This document shows, piece by piece, positions 1 through 13,000 of a DNA stretch of 64,000 nucleotides (positions within the stretch are counted from its first letter, which is position 1; the number at the start of each line of letters is the position of its first letter). The position numbers and the translations under genes were made by a program. The notes under the pieces are model-generated. The model was not told where the DNA came from. It was given only the letters and a program-made list of their open reading frames with translations, and did no database searches. The DNA comes from Chamaecrista fasciculata (Eukaryota; Streptophyta; Magnoliopsida; Fabales; Fabaceae): the NCBI GenBank assembly GCA_003254925.1, contig QANZ01022864.1, positions 53,327 through 117,326 on the forward strand. The letters run 5' to 3'.

Positions 1-98
1 GTATAATCCTTTAATGAAAGTACACTTTCTTGTAGATGTTGCGGCTAGAATCAAATTCAGTTGGTGCTGGATTGGTGATGTAGAGTCACTGAACCAAG

Positions 99-3000
99 AT
101 GGCATTCGTTACTAAGATAAAATGGGTCGTTCTTTCTGTAGTCACTTTATCTGTGGCCTCTATTATCCTTCATCTTTCCTTTGCAAAGTTTTGGAGTGTT
201 AACATAGTGCAGTATGGAGCCCTACCTGGTCTTCCTGAAGATTTTGCTTCCAAATTGGGGAGACCGGTGAGTTTGTATAGACATAAATCCACTGTATATT
301 ATGTTTATGTGTTTTGTTTTTCATTTGAAGAATGTTATTTTCATGAAATGCTATAGGTCATAAAGAATAAGAAGCTATGGGGGGCGATTGAATCTTTGGA
401 AGCTTTGCAGCCTTACGCCAATACTAGAATCAATTATTCTGGTAATAATATTGCTCAAGTTTCTTAGCACTTTATTAGGGAGACATAGGAAGAATGAAAT
501 TATGCATTGTAAAATTTTGTTGAAATAAACTAATATATTTTTATGCTGGGTTTATTGTTTCCTCTTGAAAATATAAGTTGCCTATTTATTAATGGAATCA
601 CATAGTCAACTTTTCTATGTGAGGACATTTCTGAGTAACTACTAAATAGCAAGTAGACTTTTGGAAATGGTACTCCATGAATTTGATACATTTCTTCTAA
701 TTATCAATGAGAAGTATAAAAACTGAGGCCACTTTTCCTAATATGATTTGGACTTTTTTTGTCTCCGACATTTTCGAAGACACTGCTGTTATACTTTCCA
801 TTTTAAAAATAATATTTTGTTCCTTTTGATATTGTTTTTTTCATGTACTACATTTTTATTTTGAAGTGATTATTCCTCTTCTTTACAGTTCCGAAGGTGC
901 AGAACAATGGTTTCATCTATGCAAAAGTTTTTGGTGGATTTGCGCAGATAAGATCTTCGGTAATGATTTATCAGATGCATACAAAATTTGTTTCCAGTTA
1001 TTATTTGGTTTATAAGTCGTCAGAAAATGTGTTGATTTTACAGATCCCTGATCTGGTCGCAATATCTAGGCTTTTAAATGCTACCCTTGTCATTCCTGAA
1101 ATTCAAGAAAGTAGTGGCTCAAAAGGCATTAGGTATGTACCATAAGATTTTAGGAGTTCTCTATCTGCGTGAGTGCTGTTTATGCTATTATATATTTTCT
1201 CATCCTTCTGCTTTATGTCTTCATTCAGCTATAAATTCAAGAGTTTTTCTTACATCTATAATGAGGAGCAGTTCATTGCATATCTCAAAAATGATATAAT
1301 TATTGCAAAGACCCTACCTGAGAATTTTAAGGAAGGGAGAAGAAAAAATGAATTTCCGACATTCAAGCTCAGAAGTTCAACGTCTCCAAACTTTTACATA
1401 GAAGAAATTTTACCAAAGCTAAAGAAATCAAAGGTTATTGGCTTAATTATTTCCACTGGCGGCTGTCTGCAGGTATTTTAATATCCTGAAATTGTCAATT
1501 CCTGTTTAAATTGTCATTGTCGTCTTGTACATCCTGTTGTTGACTTCAGGGAGAACCCCTCTTTTGTTATTTAAAAAATACAAAATATTATCTATGACAG
1601 AATTCAATAAGGTTTGGCATCTATGAATGCTATTGAAATTAAATAGTGCTTAGAATGTCCAAGTTTTGCTTCATGGTCCGTCGTAATCTTGGAGAGCTTA
1701 TAGTGGACTTCTTTACATGTCATTACGGACTGGCAAGCATGTCAAGTGCTTAATAAATGGATAGAAGAAGTGGTGAACTTGAACTTATTATCATGAGCTT
1801 GATGCTTAATATTAAGATTCTTAGGTTCTTAGTGATTCATTTCTTATACTTTGGTCTTCAAAAGTTGCAGGTTGTGCATAAATTAAAAGTTTCTTTACAA
1901 GGTACAAACGTTTTGAACATGGTCCATCACCTTCACCTTTCCCTGCCTTTTGTTCTCCATTCAAGTGCTGCATTTGAACTTTTTTGCCCCCTTTTTTTTT
2001 AGGGATCATTCTTAAGTGTGCTTGTTAGTTGATAGAGTAATCATGCTTGCACTTTTTGTCTGAGAATTATTTTCCTTGACCAAGTTACCAGAGGTGACAC
2101 AAAACTATTTGCATTCTCTTCTGCAGTCAATTCTTCCACCTAGCTTGTCAGAGATTCAAAGGCTAAGATGCAGGGTTGCCTTCCATGCCCTCCAGTTTCG
2201 TCCAGAAATAAAAATGCTTGGTCGTCGGATGGTTGACAAGTATGTCTACCTTATAGTTGACAAATTAATATAAATTTGCTAAATTAACACAAGGATAGTT
2301 CTTTATTTTGTTTGTGCTGGATTCAGTGGTTTTCTTTTATCTGTATATGTTTGTAATGTTCAGTGTTTTTGTGATCCAAAAAAGAAAATAAATAAAAAAT
2401 TGAAACAATTTCATTAAAATATCTAGGGTTTATCTCAGTATTCGAGTTTCATTAGATGTGATTGTGGTGTTTACTGCATTGATGTATGAGACTTGTCCTG
2501 TCTATTGAAGGTTAAGAGCAGCGGGGCAACCCTTCTTAGTGTATCATCCTGGTTTGTTGAGAGACATCTTGGCCTATCATGGTTGTGCTGAACTTTTTCA
2601 GGTTTGTTTTCTTATATTTTTTCTGTCTCTATGACCTAGAATTGGGGGGCCTATGCCACTATACTAAAACTCCTACCATGCATATTTTTTACCTTTTCAT
2701 CTTCTTTTCTAAAAACTAGTGCTCGGTGCATCAAAAAATAATATTTCTTGAGTTTGGGAATCTATGCTCAGTTTCTCCTCCTCCCATATTTTCTGGTTAT
2801 CTTATTCAGATTCTCTTATGGTAGGATGTACACACTGAACTCATACAATACCGAAGGGCACAAATGATAAAAGACAAAATTGTTAAGGAGGAGTTGAATG
2901 TGGACTCCCGCTTGCGAAGAGATAAAGGTTTATGTCCCCTTATGCCTGAAGAGGTGAGCTAAATCTACTACCCGGATATAATTGCTGTTACTTGTTTAAA

Positions 3001-6000
3001 TTTTGCTTTGTTGTTATTGTTGTTATTTCACCTTAAGTGGGCTGTCACCTTGACATTTATATAGAAGTTAATAATGTAGATTTCTTAGCCTCAGTTGAAA
3101 TAGACTCGCGCACTATTGGACAATGACTAAAGTAACCTTGAATTATTTTTCACTTGGTCTAGACAGAAGCTTGTGTGCTAACTCTGGTATATCCAATATC
3201 TAGTTTTATGCTTTATGCACAAAATTATGCCAGAAGAGTTGAATTATCATTTTTAATGGTTAGCGTTGTTGTGGGGCCACAAATAGGATAAAGTGATACA
3301 AGGAACTACTCAATGATAATGTCACTGGTACTTAATTATATTGGTGAGAATTTGATGGATAGTAGCAGCGGATTGGAAGTTTAGTAGAGACTAGAGACAA
3401 AAGAGCAGGGAGGTAGTGAGAGGGAAGAATCATTTAATAGTGCTAAGGCTGTGTCCCAACCACAACGTTATGATTACAATGTGGCCCATTTTTTAGTATA
3501 TTATAATGTATCATCTTGTGGTTTAAAATAGACCTTCTATGGTTTTTGTTTCATTACCACATAACTGCTTTGTCATGTTTTTTCCTGCTTTGTTTTAGCC
3601 GAAATAGTCACATGAATTTTAAAAATATGAACAAATACATTGTTCTCTGTTTCATTAATATCTTGGACACCGTATTATTTTGAAGTCTTTGCTAGATTTA
3701 GGGATAATGATAGAGAACCCAGGTATGGAAGAACAGAATATAAAATAGGAATAGTGGCAGAGAACTAAGCAAGAATCTGAACAAAGAAATCTCCACTAAA
3801 TGAGTCCGTAAGTGGACTAAACCCAATTACAATACTGAATTCAAAACTTAACATGAACATAACAGAAAGATCCTAAAGGTATTTATAATACCCAGCTAGA
3901 AACTGAAAGCAGAAATCAAAGCAAACGTGCAACAAAAGGGAAATGCCTAAAAACTAGGAAAGTGGAGATAATGGCTAAAATGGCATGCCCACGACATACC
4001 ACCCTATATCATGTCTTTAATGCTCAGAAAAAGTAGGAAACTCTTATCTGAGTCACTCATAGGCAAGTATTCTTGCTGATGTGGTTTTTCTTGCTGACGT
4101 GGCTTCTTCCTACGTGCATACGTCAGCAGAGGCTTATCAGATAATTCCATTTTCAAATGCCAATTCAGTCCCGATAATAATATCAGAACACTATTAATTG
4201 TTGAGGAGATATGAGAATTTTTTTTTTGAAATCAAAAAATTCATTCTTTAAAAGGCACGCCATTGTTTGTAAAAAAATTGATTAAAAATACAAGGTCTGT
4301 GTGCAGGGTCTCAGCCTTTGCTGAGGTAAAATAGAAAAATCAACAAAGGGGTCTACTACAGAGAGAAAGAGGTGGTGATAGAAAGAACGTTGAAGTGTGA
4401 AATAGGAGTTAAGATGAGGGAGATTTTATGATTTTTTTTTCTCAAATGAAATAACCTACCAAAGAATTTTACACCTGTTGTTTTTGGCATTTAGGATTTC
4501 ATGAGATAGTTTAAATGCATAATGCCATGATCTTTAGAGAGTTCAACTTTAATCACTCAAGTAAGTTCTTGCAACATCAACTTGAGGTCACTGTTATGCT
4601 GCATCATGTAATGGAAGGTTAGGGATTAATTATGGTTATGGTTTGATTGGGAGTCTTAAAGAGAGTAGGATGGAGTTGTCACTGGTGAAGTGGTCACTAG
4701 TGGAGTGGGAAGGGGTAGGAGTAGATTAGAAAAATCATTCTATTAATTAAGAATTTAATTAAAAAATGATATAAATAACTCATCATTGTTTATATGCTAT
4801 AATATCATTAATGGGGGTGGGTCGGGTTTAATTGATGAAAATTTCAACAATACCCTTATAACAATTCTTTTTAAAAATGATACAAGTTATTTTACTTCTA
4901 AGGCTAAATTCATTTTTTCTACAATTAGTATTTACTTTTAATTATTTTCTCATTTCTCTGGTCCCAAGCCCGTTAAAAGAGGAGGGTTGTGTTAGGCAAG
5001 CGACAGCCAACGTAAAACATTTGTCGTGTCTCTCGTATGGATCAACGTCAGTTGTTCCATATAGCCGACCCCACCTAGTGGGATAAGGCTTTGGTGGTAT
5101 GGTATGGTATTTTCTCATTTCTCTCAAACCTGGATTGACAGGAAAACTAGCATAGAAGAAAAAAATGAGGAAAGACTAGTTTATAGTTTTTAGAACTAGA
5201 GTTAGGGTTTTTAAAAGGGCTGAGGAGTTTATATTTGTAAACTTATAAATTTTGATACTATAGTTTGTGGCCTTGGAAACTTGGCTGTTGATTGGGCTGC
5301 CAAGTCTGGCATTAAGGGGATGTGACCCTCTGGATGGGTGTCTTCACTCCCTTCCCCGCTGGCTTCTATTTTGGCATTGGATTCATGCTTTGATTGTGAA
5401 GGGATTGGTTGATGCAGCTGTTTCTTCTCCAGCTTCCTTGCTTCTGTTTTTTCTGTTCCTGATTTGTTGTTTGGTTTTCCTGTTTGCCTTTTGTTGCCTC
5501 TTTTTGCTGCTTCGTTGTAATCTTTTCCTGGCCAAAAAAAACTGTGGTTTATGAATTTAAAATTCAAAATTTTAATATCATAGTTTATGAATTTAAATTT
5601 TAAAATTATAAAATATAAAAAAATAGAAGAATATAACAAGATTAAAAATAGAAATAAAAAATGTTAAAGTTTCAACCATTCCAAACCTCCCAATTTGGTG
5701 GGGTTTGAACATTGGGGATTTGAGTGCTTTAGAATGGTTTTCAAACTATCGTAGTCCACCCATACTGGTTAATTAAAAAGACAACCAATGGTTAAGACCT
5801 CTAACCCACCCCTCTCGACACTATTCCCAAACTCTCATTCCAATTGAGCCCTTGGGGAGTTAGTTTTTGTCAAAACCGTTTTATAGTAAATTTTGTGGAG
5901 AATGGAAATATGTACTGTATAACTAATATATTTAGTCCAAACCTGCGGTGATTTGGACAGGTAGAGGAGCATTTCTGATGTGGGTTTCTAGTTCCTCTGC

Positions 6001-7815
6001 TCCAATCTTGTTCCATCTTATTAAAACTTCTATCTGATTGAATCTTTCCCTTACCACCAATTTCACTATTGCAAATGAAGTACAAGTGATCAGGTTTTTT
6101 GGAAATAATTGTTTAAGTGTTGTGGATTAATGGTAATAGATTGTCTTACTGGAATTTCATAATTGCACTATAGGCATGTTAATTTATTCTTATTGTTGCA
6201 ACTCTTTCAGGTTGGCATTCTCCTTCGAGTAATGGGCTATCCTTCCAAGACGATTGTTTACCTGGCTGGGTCTGAAACATTTGGAGGTCAACGTGTTCTA
6301 ATTCCACTTCGAGCCATGTTTACCAACTTAGTGGATCGCACATCCTTATGTAGTGAGAAAGATTTGTCTGATTTGGTTGGACCTGAAACGCCTATTCCTA
6401 TGAGTGTTTTCCGACCACCTCCTGCAAAAAGTGCCGACAAACTTAAAGAAGAGTGGAACAGGGCTGGTCCTCGGCCTCGGCCTCTTCCTCCACCTCCAGA
6501 TAGGCCTATTTACCAACATGAAAAAGAAGGCTGGTATGCTTGGATTACTGAGACTCCAACAGAGCCTGATCCTTCACCTATGGATCTGAGGATGCAAGCA
6601 CACAGGTTACTTTGGGATGCTCTTGATTACATTGTTTCTCTGGAAGCGGATGCATTCTTTCCAGGTTTTAACAACGATGGTAGTGGATGGTCTGATTTTT
6701 CAAGCCTTGTCATGGGACATCGACTGTATGAGACTGCTTCTTCAAGAACATACCGTCCTGATAGGTAACCTATACATGGATGTTGTTATTAAATTGATAT
6801 ATTTACCATTAAGGAAGTACAAATAGAAGGTATCCTTGAAAGAGTTCCCGGGCAGAAGCCTCATTTATATACCTTTGATTCAGATGTGCATGTGGGTCAG
6901 AATTAAATTTTTTTTGTTTTTAGAGTCAATACAAAATTTGTACCAATACCATTTCTGGGGCAAGATGTCGCATTGTCTGCATAAAATTTTGAAGATTTTT
7001 TCACTTTAGCCATTTATGAAGTCAAATTATCAAGTTGTTTGCATGAATATTCATATTCATGTCTGCATATGTTCATTTGGGACTAAGGTAGATGAGATGT
7101 TCAAGTACATTTAGTATAGGATGTTTGATGGCTTAAATACATTGGTTCTCCTAGCTTTTGGAGAGGGATTTCCAAGATCAACTGGGTCTCATCAATTTTT
7201 TTTTTTTTGGAACTTGTTTGAGTTCAATTTTCATAGCATTCTTCACTTCTCTAGACATGATGTTGACTCTTCCTTTTTAACCAAATAGTTTGAATTTTCT
7301 CTCTTGAAGCGATCTATTACGCCCTAAAATTAACATTTCTGTTGTGTCTCCTTATCTGTTACATTTCCAGGAAGATTTTTGCAGAACTTTTCAACACCAC
7401 CCGCGAAAACTTGTACCATCCCAAACATAATTGGACAGTTCTAGTGCAGGAACATCTTAACAAAAGCTTGGGTGATGAAGGTTTCATTAGGCAATCCCTC
7501 TTGTCAAAACCAGCAATGTTTCTTTCTCATCCACTTCCAGAATGCTCTTGTAGAGTAACTTCTGCCAAGGCTGCCACTCGTGTGAAAAGTAAGGATGGCC
7601 GTGTCCTATTTGGAGATGAAGACGATTGCCCCAAATGGATGAAGCATGCTAATGAAGTAGGTTTGGGTAAAGAAGGGGTTACATTGGAAGACAATGGATC
7701 ACCAGATTATGAAAGTAATGATTTTGTTGAAGAATCTGAATCAGATAAAAGTGGTGGCAAAACCAGTACGTCTCTGATTTGGGAGCAAGATGAGGAAATG
7801 GATCCAAATGACTAA
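99..7815 (+). CDS. GDP-fucose protein O-fucosyltransferase family protein, 10 exons
   Basis: Spliced exons: 99-266, 357-441, 889-959, 1044-1132, 1229-1472, 2127-2239, 2511-2601, 2825-2953, 6211-6764, 7371-7815; all phases agree and give about 662 residues. An in-frame TGA at 90-92 supports the ATG at 99. Residues 9-30 are a hydrophobic signal anchor, as expected of a type II Golgi enzyme. The middle has plant O-fucosyltransferase signatures: VYHPGLLRDILAYHGC near residue 265, CPLMPEEVGILLRVMGYPSK near 325 and AGSETFGGQRVLIPLRAMF near 350. The family is thought to move fucose from GDP-fucose to proteins or wall glycans; the acceptor here is unknown. After the core comes a proline-rich linker (GPRPRPLPPPPDRP), then a conserved segment with the DALDYIVSLEADAFFPGF motif, and an acidic tail. 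Family call is firm; substrate and exact orthologue are not. Confidence 0.88.
4960..5107 (+). mobile_element. SINE-like retroposon with 17-bp target duplication
   Basis: A 148-bp insertion is flanked by a perfect 17-bp direct repeat, tattttctcatttctct, at 4943-4959 and 5108-5124. It begins ggtcccaagcccg and ends with a small hairpin, accccacctagtggga, followed by aaggctttgg and a short ggtat-type tail. The 3' hairpin resembles the conserved 3' domain reported for many angiosperm SINEs. I do not see good pol III A and B boxes, so it may be 5' truncated or a non-tRNA type. Confidence 0.7.
5268..5541 (+). mobile_element. 3' end fragment of a plant LINE
   Basis: The segment opens with a frame reading GLGNLAVDWAAKSGIKGM then stop, which matches the end of the RNase H domain of plant L1-like LINEs. 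A T-rich 3' UTR and an A-run at 5534-5541 follow. It is heavily 5' truncated, as is normal for target-primed reverse transcription. It is not the same subfamily as the LINE at 26-29.5 kb. Confidence 0.55.
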
Positions 7816-9794
7816 AAAGGGGTGTGCATATGGTAACTAGCCTTAAACAGCATTCTTTTTTCCGCAATGTCTTTCAGATGAAGAGGTATAGGATAACATG
7901 CTTAGGCAATTATAGGTGTCAAAATTCCATTTCCTTGCTTCGAGTAAACCAGTATTCAATTCTATCTCTTCATTACTTTTGGTTTGTTTCTTCGTGGACG
8001 TACAAAAAAAAAAACAAATATCCCCCTTCCACTCTTTTCTTTTTTTTCTTTTTTTTTTCCCCTCTTCTTTATAGTCGGCATTTCCTAGTGCATTTTTGTT
8101 GTAACATACACATTACAAAAAGAAAGAAGTAAGAATGAGATTAGCCTCTGGCTTCATTGGAGCACCAACAGATGAAGATTCAAGTATATTTATACTTTAT
8201 TGTCTCCAATATTTGTTGCAAGATCTTTCTAATCCAAATGTTTCTGGTTTGATGTTACAGACTTACAGTCCATAATCACTTTGCTGAATGCGATATAACT
8301 TGTATTAATTATTAAACTATCTAGTGAATATTGATAGATGTCATTAATGATCAGTCTTGCCTGATCGAGAACTAAAACTTTTGATAATATAGAACTAAAA
8401 CTTATATCATTCACGACTGAAACTTTGACTCATTTATATCTATATTACTATATTTGGGACCTCTAATGATCGGTCATTCACAATTATATTTATTAAAATA
8501 AATATGATGTAAAATATTGAAGAGAATAAAAAATAATAAAATTATTAGAGAAATGAATTTTTAATTTTTTTTTATTATTCTTAAATATAATAAAAAGTAT
8601 AAATAATTATTTTTAAATTAGAGGTATAATTGATATAAAAAATATGTTGAGGGTAGAAATTAGAGAGTTAGTACCCATAATAGTTTTGTTATTAAATGCG
8701 TTATGTTTTGATTTGATTGTAACTGAGGTTCTCAAGTCTGAATTGTTGTTGTCAAAATCGAACCTTTCAATAACTCGAACAAGTGTTTGGTTTATGATTT
8801 GATGGGTTTAACCGGTTAAATCATTGGTCGAACTAGATCATGCAATGAATAATAAAAATTATTTATTTTTATTATATATAAAATATAAACATTATATACA
8901 CACAATTAAAATATAAACATTATATATAGCTAGATAGATTTTTAAATGTAATAAATTTTATGCAAATTAAACTATTTTTTTATAAAATAAATTAAATTAA
9001 GTGAGTTTTAGATCTGATTTCATTAACTTTTTTATTTAGAAGTTAAAATGTGAAATTATATAAAAAAATTAAAATAAAATTGGTGAGCGGTTAGATTACC
9101 GGTTCAGCGGTTCAATTGTCGGTTCAACGATTCTGGCCGTTTAAATCCGGCCTAAATACTAGTTTGGTTTTTAGGTTTAGCCAACTCGTTCTAGTGGTTG
9201 GTTGACGGTTGAACCGGTCGGACCGCTCGGTTCGATTTTAATAAACCTGGTTCGAAATCTGAATCAAAGAAATAAGAAAACTTATTTTTTTAATTTTGTC
9301 TCAAAATTATAATTTAGTACTGAATATTGAAAATAATTTATTCTAATGAAATCCCTTATGAAAAAAAAAAAAGCATTTTCCGAATTTTTATTTTTTTATA
9401 AATATTAATTATTTAGTTTATGCGAATAGTATTTCATAGATTTATGATTTTAAAAAATATATTTTTAATATTTAATGATAAAATAATAATTTTAACTAAA
9501 TTTAGAAAGAAAAAAAAATGAAGTCCGATAATATTTACTGGGAGGCACTTGTTGCAGATTCGAATCCCAGCGACTAGGGTTCCCTTATCACTTCTTCTGT
9601 TTGCCGATTCATTCATTCTGGGTTCGATCCCTCATCGCTCACACTGTCACTCCCGCTTTCTCTTTATTCCTCAAACATCAATTTCCCTCCAATTTTCTTC
9701 CTTGAGTTCCTTCCTTCTTTCCTTCATCTCCAACTCACACTATTCTGATCTACTCTCACAGTCACAGTCTCATCTTCACCTCTCTCTTACCTCA
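7816..9794. other. Spacer between the O-fucosyltransferase and TFIIIC-like genes
   Basis: The first few hundred bases are the likely 3' UTR of the upstream gene, including a T-rich run at 8039-8060. The middle is AT-rich and holds the repeat at 8750-9243. From about 9550 the sequence turns pyrimidine-rich with many TCTC and TTCC blocks, as is common in plant 5' UTRs, leading into the ATG at 9795. No other gene seen. Confidence 0.6.
8750..9243. repeat. Inverted-ended repeat rich in GGTTCAA words
   Basis: The left end reads tcaaaatcgaacctttc and the right end, read on the other strand, attaaaatcgaaccgagc. Many CGGTTCAA and AACCGGTT words lie inside. This looks like a decayed DNA transposon or MITE. 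Class and exact ends are uncertain. Confidence 0.4.
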
Positions 9795-9965
9795 ATGACC
9801 TCTCCGTTACGATCCGCCATTCTCCTGGGATCACCTGCCTACCCGAATGCCATTGCTTGGTCTGACGAGAATCTGATCGCCGTTGCTTCCGGTCACATCG
9901 TCACTATACTGGTGCCTCATCCTCCTTTTTCTCTTTCGCTTTTTAATTTTTGCATTGATGTATCT

Positions 9966-10042
<77 letters not shown>

Positions 10043-13000
10043 NTAAGCAATTGAAAAAGGGCATAACCACACCCAATGGACTAAAGAGTATACCCTTTGG
10101 TTCTTTCAGGGCTGTGTATTTCAATCTTTTAAGGACCAAAGGAAACTAACAATGTCAGAGAACCACTCCATTTTATTATAACTAACAATGTCAGAGAACA
10201 GAAAGACTGCAATTCTGTTAGAGCTTTGACATCCTTTTTCAATTCAAACCTCTAAACAGAGTCAAAAGGAAACTTCTTTATTTTGAATTTTGAAATCTCA
10301 CCTAGGGCTTACCAAGGATACCATACAACCATAATGCTGTGGCCACTATACAATATAAAAACAAGTGATTAACTGTTTAAGAGCTATTCTTGCACGTAAA
10401 ACAAATATTAAGGGAGAGAGCCATATTTTGCCTGTACACTTGCAACATGAATTCCATTTATTTTGACTATATGAATTCCACACAAATGATTTGATCTCTA
10501 AAGAAATTCTATATTTCCAAATTGGATTATCGGGAAGAGAAAGGTCTCTTTTGGAAAACTAGTGAGGATTGAGGAAATTAAAAGAGAATTTGCAAGAATA
10601 CTCAAACTCAAAGGATCTGGAACTCAAACTCTTCAATATATATGAATGCAGTATGACGAGTGTAATTAATGTGAACAAAGAGTTATTCTAACTCTTGAAT
10701 CTTAAAGGACTTGCGGCAAATTGTTTGAACCACAAAGTATTAACATGCCGTCCATTGTTAATTATGTGTAGATTTACGCTCTGGATGCCTCCTGTCAGCA
10801 TGTTTGGCTCGAGATGATAAGCCTAGTATCCGATCACTATCATGGTCTCCACTTGGCATGGCTGCAAACTCAGGGTATGAACTTTTTCTTCAACTGTTCA
10901 ACTTTTAAAATTTTTTCATACCTTCTCTTAGAAGGCAGCGGTAAGGTTGCTGCCTGATGATCAAGAGGTCACGGGTTCAAATCCTAGAAACAGCTTCTCT
11001 GCAAAGCAGGGGTAAGGCTGCATACATCTTGACTCTCCCCAGACCCCACCTAGTGGGAGCCTCGTGGCCTGGGCTGCCCTTTTCTCTTGGAAGGCAGCAA
11101 AGTAATAATCAGTTCATTTATGAATAACTTACATTTTTTATGCATTTAATAATATTTCTGATTTAATTTGCTGTAGGTGCTTGTTGGCTGTTTGCACCAT
11201 AGAAGGAATTGTGAAGGTCTATCGTCCACCCTTTTGTGATTTCTGTTCTGAATGGATTGAGGTATGCCCAATGGAAGTGGTCTTTCCTGTGAAATTATAG
11301 GTCATTGTTTATGTTGCTGCTTCAGAAAAAATGGTACTCAACTGTTGGAAGCCACAGTGGTTAAGATTTTTTGGTTTCCAACAAATTTCTTGTTTATAAG
11401 TGGTGTAATTGATTGTATCTCTAGAGTAATACATATGGGTGATGTAGGAAAACGTAAGTTAGAAGGACAGTATGTCATTCCAACCCCTGTAGTATTTCCA
11501 ATTATGGAACTATCAAATGTTTTAATTACTGCAGTTGCAGTATATATGTATGTTCTTGAAAGTATAATGGGATATTCTTGTTCACTTTAGGTTTTAGACA
11601 TAACAGAAAGGATGTATGAATATCTTCAATCTACAGAGCTAGGAGATTGGGGTATTCCTTCACGAGATCAATCTAAGGTAAGTTGTCTTATTCATGCAGT
11701 TTCTTTATTTCTTCTTACTCTGCAACTGTTCTCGTGGAACTATTGTTGGTTGTTGGCATGAGATAGGTCGTGTTTATTATCCATTTGTTCTTGATTCCTT
11801 ATTTAGCAACTTTTGGCCATCATCTGTTCTATTGTCCTTAGTTCTTACAACATCAATCTATTCTAATTCATGTTTAAATTCTATCAGAAACAGCTATATT
11901 ATTTGTGCTATCTTGATTTCAGGTATCTGAGATTATTAGCTCGGGCTTGCTGCTACCTGCACCAGATCAGATGGAACCTGTGTCCAAATCTAAAGAAAAA
12001 TCCTCGAATAAAACATCCAAAAACAAGATCTTGCCGCTGATAACTGCTGATCAATATGCTTTTCGCAGCTCAATGCTATTTTCACTTGTTGTTTCTTGGT
12101 CTCCTTTGTTGCATGTAACATCTGAATTTCATCCAGTTCCTAATCCTAGTAAATCTGTCAGTCTACTTGCTGTCGGAGGGAAGAGTGGTAAAATTTATTT
12201 CTGGAGATTTCATGAACCAGATTGCTATACTATTCAGGGCCATAATGTCCAAACTGCTGTGAAGTTTGTTGGACTTCTACAGGCGCACAATTCATGGGTT
12301 ACATCAATTAGTTGGGTGTTATTTACTTCTGGTTTTTCCAATTCTCAGATTTTATTGGCTACTGGAAGTTCTGATGGGAGGTGAGTCAGGCATGTTCATG
12401 AAAATATGTTAAATTTTTATTCTTTGTTAATTTATCCTGGTAAGCAACAAACAAACTCCTGCAAGTCTGCAACTATACGCCATAATTAATTGTTGGTGCT
12501 TCATCTTTTTCATCTTAAAGACAATTGAAATGTTTTGAGTGCAGTTAAAAATTAATTTATCTGTTCAAAATTCATGTGGTTTCGTGGTTATATCTGGTCA
12601 ATATTTGCTTTGGTGTTAAATGTTGATTAACAAGACTTGGAAGGTGCTTTTTGTATGTGAATCTGGGCATTTCTGAAATTATTGACAGCCTACCATTGAT
12701 TTGATTGTAAATCTTGATTTTCTTATTAATCCAAAATCATGTCATTGATTCTTGCCATGGTGTATTCGTTTATGCTTATTTAAATCTTCAAGGTCTTAGT
12801 TGCCAAATGAAAATTAAAATTCATCCTTTTGATTTCAAACTTCTCAACCAACAAGCATGAACTATGGTGGTAGAAAGGTTTTAATATAACAACTTAAGCT
12901 TTATTTAGCTTAAACTTCAGTTCAAGTTTTTGGTAGGCTTTTAATTTTTCAATTCTTGAAGCCTTTGAACCTTTTGTACGAGTTGGCTTGTCAAATAAAA

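Larger units (their letters stand above)
2954..6210 (+). other. Large repeat-bearing intron 8 of the O-fucosyltransferase gene
   Basis: This 3.26 kb intron is bounded by GAG/gtgagc and ctctttcag/GTT. It contains the SINE-like element at 4960-5107 and the LINE 3' fragment at 5268-5541. A stretch from about 3708 to 4185 starts TGATAGAGAACCC and ends in CA; it resembles a solo LTR, but I found no clean target duplication. No exon-like reading was seen. Confidence 0.7.

Noticed and set aside
3708..4185. Solo LTR in the O-fucosyltransferase intron
   Set aside because: TG...CA ends are plausible, but no matching 5-bp target duplication was found, so it is not listed as a separate element.
9831..10149. 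Open frames on both strands through the CT repeat (Leu/Ser or Arg/Glu runs)
   Set aside because: Pure microsatellite translation crossing an N; no family features, and it lies within an intron.
10960..10990. Possible tRNA gene because of a B box
   Set aside because: No tRNA cloverleaf; the surrounding sequence and flanking duplication fit a SINE.
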